A stretch of DNA of 64,000 bases from Distichodus sexfasciatus (taxonomy: Eukaryota; Chordata; Actinopteri; Characiformes; Distichodontidae): contig JAVGVS010000394.1 of assembly GCA_032718565.1 (NCBI GenBank), positions 62,001-126,000 of the forward strand. Direction: 5' to 3'. The position numbers were made by a program, and so were the translations under genes. The number at the start of each line of letters is the position of its first letter. Position 1 is the first letter of the stretch. The notes below the pieces were generated by a model, which was given only the letters and a program-made list of their open reading frames with translations, was not told the DNA's origin and did not search any database. Shown here piece by piece: positions 13,607 through 21,500 of this stretch.

Positions 13607-14993
13607 ACAGGAGGAGAGGGAGACACTCAGTCAGCGAGGTTTTGTCTGGAAGCCCAATTTTACATCATAACAGTGTGTTTATGTGTCTGTCCAGATAAGC
13701 CACGATTAAAGCTGCTAATAAAAACGTGTTGGGCTTTTATTAAGTCTGAAAAATAAGCATGCACTGGAAGGTTTGGAAGAGGGGAGGGAGGGGATGTCTT
13801 CAGATTGAGGTCATTGTGCACCATGAGAAAGGAGGGACGTGGGAGAGAGGGAGGGAGTGAGAGAGGGGGAGATGGGAAGGGAGGTACAGAGAGGGGAGAC
13901 TGAAGGAGAGAGTGCGGGACTGAGATAGAGAGAAGCGGATGGAGAGATATACAGAGGAGAGGGGGAGAAGAGAGAACGAGGGGATTGAGTGAGAAGAGTA
14001 GGGGGAATGTCTGAGTCTTGAAGTCGCTGTGTGCCATGAGAAAGGAGGGACGTGGGAGAGAGGGAGGGAATGAGCGAGATGGAAAGGGAGACTGAGAGAG
14101 GATGGGAGAGACAGACAGAGGAGTCAAGATTGGGGGGACGTAGAGGGAGAACTAGAAAGACAGCAAGAGAAGGAAAGAGAGATAATAAAGAGAAACGAGT
14201 GGAGAGCTATACACAGGGAGGAAGAGAGAAAAGGGGGGACTGAAAGAGAAGAGGGGACTAAAAGAGAGGGAGTGATGGGGATAGAAAGAGACGGAGAGAG
14301 AGAGAGAGAGAGAGAGAAATGGGGCTAGAAGGGGAGACGGAGAAGGAGAGAGAAGGAGGGAGAGAGAGGGGGGATTTTCACACAGAGCTGGAGATTTCGC
14401 GATCACATGAGGATTTCTGGTCACGTGACATCGGTGGTCTCAGATCTTTAATTTTAATCCCCACTAAAATCTGAACGAAGCATTTATTTCCCTCCACTGA
14501 ATTCTGTCCCTTTTTATTTAAACCACCGATTTATAAACAAATTATGCAACCACAATATTCATATATTCTACAAAAAAATAAAATACAAATCGAAAACAGT
14601 ATCTCTCAAATGTACAGTACAAATATTACCGTATTATTTAGTATTATTAATTAAATATTTACATTATCAGCTTTTCGACGAACCTGACGCTCGAAAGTAA
14701 AAAGGTAAAGAAACAGCATAACACAGTCTTTCGTCCGAACTGAGACTTTGCTACACTTTCTCAAGTTTATTTCGGAAACTTGAGCAAAACTTTGTCATTT
14801 ATTAACATTTTTGTAACGTCATGCAACTCGAATTTACACCAAAACCCGCATTTCCCTGGAGACCGAAATAGTGATAAGGGTCCGGCTCTCGCGCACACCG
14901 GAACACTTCACCTGACGACGGGTTTCGCCTCGCGCCGGCCTCGCGCGCCTCCCGTAAACTTTCCTCCTCGTCCACGGCTCGCGCCTCCGCCAT
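119..14993 (-). CDS. sh3d19: SH3 domain-containing protein 19 (multi-exon gene)
   Basis: Scaffold protein whose human orthologue (EBP/Eve-1) binds ADAM proteases and endocytic partners through SH3 domains. Exons on the minus strand, 5' to 3': 14912-14993 (candidate first), 13026-13065, 11064-11104, 10943-10985, 10313-10431, 9683-9875, 8725-9595, 7784-7932, 3799-3890, 3647-3711, 3157-3334, 2435-2503, 2178-2353, 1516-1703, 1261-1340, 119-226. All phases after 13065 are compatible; the last exon ends in TAA at 119-121. About 830 residues are visible. The product is a long Pro/Ser-rich region with a PPPSYEQV motif, a PAPRPLLKK motif shared with human SH3D19, LPPRPKPGHPVYKEYL (human LPPRPKPGHPLYSKYM), then two SH3 domains. 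Human SH3D19 has five SH3 domains; the equivalents of 1, 2 and 4 are not found. The splice from the candidate first exon (ends in phase 1) to 13065 (starts in phase 0) does not fit, so a small exon is unplaced or the start is wrong. Confidence 0.88.
227..1260. repeat. sh3d19 last intron with a foldback element (~535-765)
   Basis: The segment taaacacagttctgtaattt near 577-596 is repeated in inverted orientation near 703-735 (aaattacagagctgtgttta), with flanking AT-rich arms also matching. This looks like a ~230-bp miniature inverted-repeat element. Nothing else recognisable in the intron. Confidence 0.55.
1261..1340 (-). CDS. sh3d19: sh3d19 exon: start of final SH3 domain
   Basis: Encodes KGRALYDFLSEAEDELCLK, with the ALYDF motif that opens an SH3 domain, preceded by APPGREMQ. 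The acceptor lies after a pyrimidine tract ending ctttctag at 1341-1342. This start gives the 2-nt lead needed to join the upstream SH3 exon (which ends with 1 nt) in frame. Direct joining leaves no place for the fourth SH3 domain of the human protein. Confidence 0.88.
1516..1703 (-). CDS. sh3d19: sh3d19 exon: SH3 domain (equivalent of human SH3-3)
   Basis: A complete SH3 domain on one exon: VARFAYEGEDDELTLREGD, then EYVNEEWGRG, then GRTGLFPLNFVQIV. The last two segments are nearly identical to the third SH3 of human SH3D19 (EYVNEEWARG, GRTGIFPLNFVEPV). ag/GT splice sites flank it at 1704-1705 and 1514-1515. Confidence 0.93.
1738..2065. repeat. Two copies of an interspersed repeat in a sh3d19 intron
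   Basis: The phrase gggctgaaaggattcatcga (1738) recurs as gggctgaaatgatttatcga (2000), each followed by a related cgagyaac...ctcaattaca sequence. This is a diverged transposon-derived repeat; the two copies flank about 150 bp of other sequence. Confidence 0.5.
2178..2503 (-). CDS. sh3d19: sh3d19 two short linker exons (2435-2503 and 2178-2353)
   Basis: Two low-complexity, Ser/Glu/Pro-rich exons reading NKVLPESSTSNQSDSETQAP... and KEELFVTLDDTTPAQTPGFP.... Phases match their neighbours exactly: phase 0 into the first, AG|C between the second and the SH3 exon. They stand where human SH3D19 encodes its first two SH3 domains, but show no ALYDY, Trp or PxNY SH3 signature. Confidence 0.75.
2696..3130. 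repeat. Remnant of 22-bp minisatellite followed by a foldback element
   Basis: 2696-2912 holds about nine diverged copies of a 22-bp unit (ttgctaacgtacactatgct). 2938-3130 is framed by tatggaacgccaaaggtgcc and the near-inverse tttggcgttcca, the ends of a foldback transposon family also seen at 22340-22585 and 28055-28095. Confidence 0.6.
3397..3575. repeat. SINE 3'-body fragment with inverted duplication
   Basis: Contains tgtgaccttctgyattyga-type and gcaccacaacgaaatgtgac sequence, the body of the tRNA-derived SINE seen more completely at 5980-6075/6723-6870. The terminal part occurs twice in opposite orientation (about 3440-3462 and 3532-3562), making a hairpin. Confidence 0.55.
3895..5170. 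repeat. 22-bp minisatellite array (~58 copies) in sh3d19 intron
   Basis: Tandem copies of a 22-bp unit, atagtgtacgttagccacta tc with variants agagtacg, acgatagcc, ctcacatag and ctaacatag. Variants occur in blocks, as expected from local duplication: the left half is mostly agagtacgttagccact and the right half mostly gtgtacgatagccactcaca. Any open frame here comes from the repeat and is not a gene. Confidence 0.95.
5171..5979. other. Intronic sequence without recognised feature
   Basis: AT-rich intron of sh3d19 between the minisatellite and the SINE. Short open frames around 5194-5524 on both strands show no splice context or protein family resemblance. Confidence 0.5.
5980..6870 (+). mobile_element. 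tRNA-derived SINE split by a ~650-bp foldback DNA element
   Basis: The SINE head (5980-6075) carries a Pol III A-box-like tggcatagcgg and B-box-like ggttcaaatcc. Its body resumes at 6723 (gcaaggcaccattcccaagc) and ends with ttcacaatgacaaataatca. Between them, 6076-6722 begins tatgtgacc and ends ggtcacata, perfect inverted ends, so a DNA transposon inserted into the SINE. The inserted element's 5' part (ggcaaaaycrgtcgc, atgaaaggg...ataaatcaa) recurs at 37894-38025. Confidence 0.75.
6871..7783. repeat. sh3d19 intron with an imperfect direct duplication
   Basis: The string taaaaagacgagtgcgg occurs near 7301 and 7471 with similar surroundings, indicating a diverged ~170-bp direct repeat. Otherwise nothing recognised; short open frames lack support. 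Confidence 0.4.
7933..8724. other. sh3d19 intron without recognised feature
   Basis: About 790 bp between the exons ending at 7932 and starting at 8725. No coding exon, RNA gene or clear repeat could be identified by eye. Confidence 0.4.
8725..9595 (-). CDS. sh3d19: sh3d19 large internal exon, proline-rich/acidic
   Basis: An 871-nt exon open throughout on the minus strand. It begins RRPPKPPRPTLPLTPKPAEP, passes through RPRPRPRSKVCLQPVNREDV, has a segment LVRLKDDGTESVYAGFADSS followed by LQELLDVFGYDE, then an acidic serine stretch, and ends with PPIPAPRPLLKKASVSPQP and PPAPKPPLAARR. The PAPRPLLKK motif is shared with human SH3D19. The many PxxP motifs are potential SH3 ligands. The donor is AG|gtagag at 8724-8725. 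Confidence 0.85.
9941..10069. mobile_element. Foldback element, likely founder of the 22-bp minisatellites
   Basis: The ends are inverted copies: ggtgtgtttcctaaaagcat at 9942 and atgcttttaggaaactcacg at 10049. The interior is a few copies of the 22-bp motif (tagttgctaacgta / atgttagttgcaaatgtaca). The same ends border the large array at 20098. Confidence 0.75.
10275..10306. repeat. (ATT)n microsatellite beside a splice donor
   Basis: About ten uninterrupted att units, lying 7 bp beyond the sh3d19 donor at 10312 (intron side). Confidence 0.9.
10550..12430. repeat. Introns of sh3d19 with two copies of an interspersed repeat
   Basis: 10560-10760 and about 12195-12420 share ttttggagccatagtttgtgc-like and ttaagttaatttgatg sequence, a diverged transposon-derived repeat. 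A (CA)n/(CT)n tract sits at 11208-11245. Exons 10943-10985 and 11064-11104 lie between the two copies. Confidence 0.5.
13556..14375. repeat. Purine-rich (GA)n tract with internal duplication
   Basis: About 800 bp of almost pure G/A on the plus strand, including (GA)19 at 13570-13604 and (GA)n at 14293-14318. The segment ccatgagaaaggagggacgt is repeated at 13821 and 14035, marking a ~215-bp direct duplication. On the minus (sh3d19 sense) strand it is polypyrimidine within intron 1. Open frames here are compositional artefacts. Confidence 0.9.
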
Positions 14994-15420
14994 ACCGAGC
15001 GTCGAACTTGCCCGAAAACTTCCCCCCAAAAAGTCTTTATTTAGCCATTGTTATTCCCGCTACTGCCATGTAATGCGCCGCAGAACGACAAAAAAGTAGA
15101 TCCGCGCAACTTGTAATCCAGTTTAGGATCCCCAAAATCCAGTCATCCGGCTACCGAGATCTGGCCGTCCTTTTTGGTGTCTTAGATGAGGACAACAAAA
15201 AAGATAACGAATAAATAAATTGTCAAAAATAAAAAAAAACAAAACAAACAGAAATATCCAGAACTACAACTGTTTGGCTGGACGTTTGCGTTGGTTTCCC
15301 ACGTCGTGACGTCACCAGGAAGTTGTTCTCTCCGTGTAAAACAGAGGAGGAGGGAGGCGCCAGACCCCGACTATCACTGACTGACATTTTCTGAACAGAG
15401 CTCTAAATACGTAGTGAAAC
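14860..15420 (-). promoter_or_regulatory. sh3d19: CpG-rich 5' end / promoter region of sh3d19
   Basis: CpG-dense DNA (for example around 14935-15005 and 15295-15370) in an otherwise AT-rich landscape, spanning the candidate first exon. It includes gtgacgtcacc near 15305, a CRE-like palindrome (TGACGTCA). This is typical of a vertebrate CpG-island promoter. No transcript evidence is available. Confidence 0.5.
14912..14993 (-). CDS. sh3d19: sh3d19 candidate first coding exon
   Basis: ATG at 14993-14991 in a CpG-rich stretch opens MAEARAVDEEESLREAREAG ARRNPSS, followed by a donor (TCAG|gtgaag). It is the only ATG-initiated CpG-rich open exon upstream of the gene body. Its phase (1) does not match the exon at 13065, so an intervening exon is probably missing from this model. 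The start is therefore tentative. Confidence 0.55.
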
Positions 15421-16049
15421 CAATTTAATTTGTATAACAGAGAAAGCCTGGCCACTAGTGAAGGCATGAAGCAGGTTTCAGTCTAAAGAAACGGCGCAGA
15501 GCCGTTTTTAGCGAGCTCAGAAGGAGCGAGTCGTTTAATCTTAATATCATTATTTTTGTGTGTTCTGGTGTTTGTTATCAGTTATTTTTACTACGTTGTC
15601 ATCAGTAGCAGTGTAATATTAAACATTAAAATTCGAGTTACTATATTATAGTATGTTATATATGTATGTATGCAATTCATACTCTTTATGGATCATACTT
15701 GACTTTTAATTAAAAACGTGAACATTTGTGATAGTTTCTTGAACGTTGTAAATGTTTGAACGGGATTAAACACCAGGTGGTGCTCAACACCAGTTTAAAT
15801 TTATAAGGTCCAGAGAGGTGACGACTTGTTCATTGCTGGTAGAAATTATTTGAATTGATGGTGAAATTTTAGTTCCTTTATACCGATTTTAGGTGTGTTA
15901 AAGCAGAAAAATACAATTATAGCAGTCTGTGTCCCAAAGAAAAGACTAAAATTAATACTAATAAAATTAGTACTCTTTAGATTTAGGTTTAGGTTACTGG
16001 AACAGAAGTTTATATATGGCATCATCACACCCACTAAAAATACATATTT
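15421..16049. other. Intergenic, no feature recognised
   Basis: AT-rich sequence upstream of the sh3d19 CpG island. No exon or clear repeat seen. Confidence 0.4.
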
Positions 16050-16220
16050 AAAATAGCAAATATAAATATTGTATGTGTTGTGGACTATGTATGTGATGTG
16101 GTGTGTATTTGATGTGTAGTGGTGAGTGTATATGTTTATATGTGATGTGATGTTTGTAAGCGTGTAAAGTGTGTATCTGATGTGTAGTGGTGTATGTAAG
16201 TGTCGTGTTTACGTTTGTAC

Positions 16221-16262
<42 letters not shown>

Positions 16263-16564
16263 GTGTAGTGGTGTGTGTGTCTGGAGTGTATATGTTTATA
16301 TATGATATGATGTTTGTAGGGGTGTGTGATGTGTAGTAGTGTTTGTGTACTATGATGTACTATGATGTATTATATGATGTTTGTAGCGTTGTAAAATACA
16401 GTATGTGTGTGTGATATGTTGTGGTGGGGTGTGTGTGTCTGGAGTGTATATGTTTATATATGATGTGATGTGTAGTAGTGTTTGTGTACTGTGATGTACT
16501 ATGATGTATTATATGATGTTTGTAGCATTGTAAAATACAGTATGTGTGTGTGATGTGTTGTGGT

Positions 16565-16611
<47 letters not shown>

Positions 16612-16615
16612 TGAG
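16050..16615. repeat. GT-rich region with a ~150-bp tandem duplication
   Basis: The block gtgtgtctggagtgtatatgtttatat...tgatgtattatatgatgtttgtagc...aaaatacagtatgtgtgtgtgat occurs around 16276-16420 and again around 16431-16560. It ends in a pure (GT)n run at 16564-16610. Purely repetitive. Confidence 0.85.
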
Positions 16616-16629
16616 TGTATGTGATGTTA

Positions 16630-16770
16630 CACTCAGGCCGTAATCCCGCTCCAGATGGCCGCAGGGCGGAAATGGGCGGGGCTTGTGCGGGATTGCGCGC
16701 ACCTTGTGCCATTTGCGGATTAGCGCGGACAAAAAGCGCAAACCTGCACCATTCCAGAAACACCTTCCCA
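16630..16770 (+). promoter_or_regulatory. fhip1a: Isolated GC/CpG-rich patch, candidate fhip1a promoter
   Basis: Contains ggccgcagggcggaaatgggcggggct (an Sp1/GC-box type) and gcgggattgcgcgcaccttg in an AT-rich intergenic region 1.8 kb upstream of the first fhip1a coding exon. gcggatta occurs twice. The fhip1a coding exon is preceded by an acceptor-like site, so a 5'UTR exon should lie upstream. This patch is the best candidate, unproven. Confidence 0.35.
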
Positions 16771-16815
16771 CATTGCGGATTACCAGGACCATGGGGAATT
16801 TCATCAATTTGACAA

Positions 16816-18534
16816 AAACTCCTGAAGAGTTTAGATGAATTTCAGAGGAATCAGAATTAAATAACTACTTCGTGACAGACGAGCGGTAAGATTTTTTTTG
16901 GACTGGATTACGTTTTATTAACACTTATTTATTCAAATCGCCTCCTAAAGCGTTTTAAATGGACTCCTGCTTACATTTTGAGAGTTATACATTTTAAATA
17001 AATGTAAAATAAATGTAGTTTCTGTCTGGATTAAGTTCTAGAACTCAAATTATATATTTAAAAACAGGCGTGTATTTTAATCCAAATGGGCATGAAAGTA
17101 CCAAATGAAACATTAATATTTGCATGATTTATTAAATCTGATTATTAACCTTTCTATCTGTCTCTTGATCTAAAATTCCAGCACCGTATTATGTTTCTGA
17201 AAGTTTTCACGATTTTTCTACTTCTCCAGCAAAATATATTAGAGCAGTGTGGAGATCTTTATAGATTATTTTAAAAGAATATGATTGTTTATTGAATTAT
17301 GAAAACAGGACGTAGGAATGAGTACAAATGGTTGGTGTTGAAATAAAAGTAACTATGTGAGGTTTGGTAAAAGCACACAAGTCTCACATTTTCCAGAGGC
17401 AAATTCAGGCCCATATTAGAACATTCCGGTAAGCGACGTCCTAGAAATGGTAGCTAGATGGAACTTAAAGGAGGTGAGACTATTAGCTGTTGTGTTTTGA
17501 CAGTAGCCAAAACTGCAAAAATAATCATGTAATAAGGTCTAGTAATGGTAATATGAGCACATCCAAAATAAGCACATATGAGCACATCATAACTCATTTG
17601 ACTGATTAACTCATGGTTACTTATCTATCTATCTATCTATCTATCTATCTGTCTATCTATCTGTCTGTCTGTCTGTCCATCCTTCCATCTGTCCTTCCAT
17701 CCATCCATTGGCCCACACACCCAGCACACTTACTGTACTAGAGGGCCGTGTTTGTTTGGTGAGGTACTATAAAATATGTATAATGTCCGATTGAAGTTTT
17801 CATTTTGAATCAATGCTGTGAACTCGTTGATCGTTGAATGAATCATTGGATCATTGAAGATCGATGATCTATCTACATACAGATTTGCGAATATTCCATT
17901 CTTTTCCTGCTGTTACTTAATCTTCCGTGTTCTCAAAAGAGATACAAGAAAAGAATTCTCTTTATTGCAGGAAATTGAAGTAAATCACTGTGATCTCTGG
18001 AGAAAGAAAGAGATAGAGAGAGATTAGTCTACTTTCAGATTGAGGGATTTGTTGTCTTTGCTGTTTGCTGCTGAGATTAAAAAAATAAACATTGACCATT
18101 CCTCATTTTCAGTTGATTTTTACAGACCATTTTATCTCCAGAATTTCTCAAATACACTTTATTTGCATTTTTCATTACATTTCTGGTCCACACATTATTC
18201 TCATAATCTCTCCCTCTCGGCACTGCACTCCACCTACATCTCTGCTTATGTTTGATTTAGGAATTCCGGGGAATGATGTGGAATGCTCAGAATGTCGTTG
18301 CTGAGGCCTCCACCCTGTCGGGAAAAGGGGGTCTATGCTCAGGAAATCGGGTCTAGATCTGAGAAAGACTTCTGCGTAAACACAATGATAAACACCTCGT
18401 GACTTCCCCCTTTTTTTCCTGAACAGTAACAGTTTTCCACCAGCCCTGTCCTCGCTACATCCGTTCGGCTGTGATGGAAAGGGGCCTGCCATCTGGAAGA
18501 AGTGCATTATGGTCTAGCTCCTCCCACTCCCAGT
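16816..18534. other. Intergenic region with a TATC/TGTC microsatellite
   Basis: Mostly AT-rich with no exon recognised. 17619-17690 is a (TATC)n/(TGTC)n/(CATC)n compound microsatellite. Short frames at 18040-18304 show no support. Confidence 0.6.
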
Positions 18535-18538
18535 CAGG

Positions 18539-21500
18539 ATGATGGCATCTGTGGTCTCCAATGGCAACAGCAGGGCCCGGGCTCCGTACCTGAGGGGAGT
18601 GGATCCCGAAACCTGCATGATCGTGTTCAAAAACCACTGGGCACAGGTTTGTTGAGTTAGTTTGCTGTTTGTTTAACTTCTGTGACAAATGTGTTTGTAA
18701 TTTTGTAATGTCCTTTTCCTGTCATCTCCTGCAGGTATTGCGGATCCTGGAGAAACACGACCCCTCTCGCAGTGCCGGTGGATCCCTCAACCTCCCGTCC
18801 GGCCTCTCCGGAACCGGCGCCGGAATCCGGTTTGGGCCAATCCCGGGCGACGAGGCGAGCGCGGTGCAGAACTACGTGGAGCACATGCTGTTCCTGCTGA
18901 TGGAGGAGGAGAGCGGCGTGGGCGGAGCCATGGGCCCCATCCTGGAGTTTGTGGTGGTGGAGAACGTGATGGAGCGCCTGTTCGTGTGGAGCCTGCGGCG
19001 CGAGTTCACCGACGACACCAAGCTAGAGCAGCTGCGCATGTACGAGATGCTGGTGGGCCAAGCCAGACAGCCGCTGCTGCACCACAAACCCATCCTCCGC
19101 CCGCTCATGATGCTGCTGTCTGCCTGCTCCACCACCTCTGCTGCGGGACCCACCCCCTCCTTGTGCTCCTCCGCCGTGGGGCCCACCTCTTCGTCCTCCT
19201 CTGCCGTGGGGCCCTTCTCCGGTTCCAGCTCCGCCGTAGAGACCGAGCTGGTGAGGCTGCTGCACCAGCTGTGCTGCGTCTTGGCGCAGGACGCCTCGGT
19301 GCTGGAGCTCTTCTTCCACAGCAGCCAGGACCAAGGCGCGGCCAACTTTCTGCTCTTCTCGCTGCTCGTTCCCTTCGTGCACAGGGACGGGCCGGTGGGG
19401 GCTCAGGCCAGGGATGCGCTGGCGCTCATCATGGCCCTGTCGGCTCGCAACGCCGTGGTGGCCGAACACATCGCCCGAAACACTTACTTCTGCCCGGTGA
19501 GTTGTCACTTATTAGGGCTTATTCTCTATTATTAGATTTTTGTCTTAAAATGTGACGAACATTTTTCATCATACTTTTCGTTAACCAAATTAACACTGGA
19601 AGTCGCTCTCTTGAAATCCCTCTCTCGTAATCACAGGTAGCATTACGGGGCTTATATTCACTGTACTGGAGGATAGTCACACACACACGCACTTACACAC
19701 ACATTCGCAGCCACAAAGACTATGTGACTGGTGATGGCGAGTCTGAGCTGATAAGCTCTTATGTAACTGTGTTAATATAATTACACAAAGAGGAAAGGGA
19801 GGGAGGGGTCCATTGTGACGTCCAGCCATTCTTCTACAGTGAGCAGGACGAGGAGGGAGAGAAAATGAATGAACAGTGAGCGGCTTGTACTCTGACTATT
19901 TCCATTCTGGGTGGCGTCAGCCATGTCAAGTTACTCCGGGGTCAAAGTCGGCGAGCTGGAAGAGTGATGTAACTTCCTCGGGGTCTGCCAACAGTTTATA
20001 ATAGAACAACAACAGCAATAATAAACTAGAGCTGCATCTCTGCAAGAAAACAATATTGTTATTGATCAAGTTTTGTAGCTGTGACATGAAAACTGGGGTG
20101 CGTTTCCCATAAGCAGAGTTGCTAATGTTGTTATATACATAGTGTATATTAGCAACTAACGTAGTGTACATTAGCAACTAACATACTGTACATTAGCAAC
20201 TAACATAGTGTACATTAGCACATAACATAGTATGTTAGCAACACGTTAGCAACTATGCTTTTGGGAAACGTGTTCATTAGCAGCTAACATAGTATACATT
20301 AGCAGCTAACATAGTGCACATTAGCAACTAACATAGTGCGCATTAGCAACTAACATAGTGCGCATTAGCAACTAACATAGTGCACATTAGCAACCAACAT
20401 AGTGCACATTAGCAACTAACAGTGCACATTAGCAACTAACATAGTGTACGTTAGCAGCTAACATAGTGCACATTAGCAACTAACATAGTGCACATTAGCA
20501 ACTAACAGTGCACATTAGCAACTAACAGTGCACATTAGCAACTAACATAGTGTACGTCAGCAGCTAATATAGTGTACATTAGCAACTAACATAGTGTACA
20601 TTAGTACTAACATAGTGTACATTAACAACTAACATAGTGTACATTAGTACTAACATAGTGTACATTAGCAACTAACATAGTGCACATTAGCAGCTAACAT
20701 AGTGTACATTAGCAGCTAACATAGTGTATGTTAACAACTAACATAGTGTACATTAGCAGCTAACATAGTATGTTAGCAACACATTAGCAACTATGCTTTT
20801 TGGAAACATGTTCATTAACAACTAACATAGTGTACATTAGCACATAACATGGTATGTTAGCAACATGTTAGCAACTATGCTTTTGGGAAACGTGTTCATT
20901 AACAACTAACATAGTGTACATTAGCAGCTAACATAGTGTACATTAGCAGCTAACATAGTGTACATTAGCAACTAACAGTGTACATTAGCAACTAACATAG
21001 TGTACATTAGCAACTAACATAGTGCACATTAACAACTAACATAGTGCACATTAGCAACTAACATAGTGCACATTAGCAACTAACATAGTGTACATTAGCA
21101 GCTAACATAGTGTACATTAGCATTGTCACTCACTCGAGCAAACAGCACAGAGAGAAAAGACGGCAGTGGAGCCAGAGCAGCGCAGCTTGTAATTACTTAA
21201 TATCGGTGATGGTCAAAATTAAACACAGATACCGTTAATCGGCAAAATGCCTAATATCGGCCCGACTGATAATCGGTCGACCTTTAGTTCCTCAGAAGTT
21301 AACTTCAGTTGAAGTTTAACAAAACCCTAAAGAGACTAAAGTCAATCTAGGTTTCTGTTATACGTGATGTGCCTTTTGATGTGAAATGGACATAACGTAC
21401 ATATAACCGTACAAGTCTTATACGTCCAGTAATTAATTCATTCATTCATTTATTCATTTATTTTCTGAACTGTTGAATCCCAACTGGAGTCACAGGGGGA

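Noticed and set aside
13660..14424. Ser/Leu/Pro-rich frames on the minus strand
   Set aside because: Products of the (GA)n purine-rich tract; no splice context or family similarity.
18872..19508. Long open frames on both strands opposite fhip1a exon 2
   Set aside because: They are shadows of a GC-rich coding exon; the plus frame used matches FHIP1A and the others match nothing.
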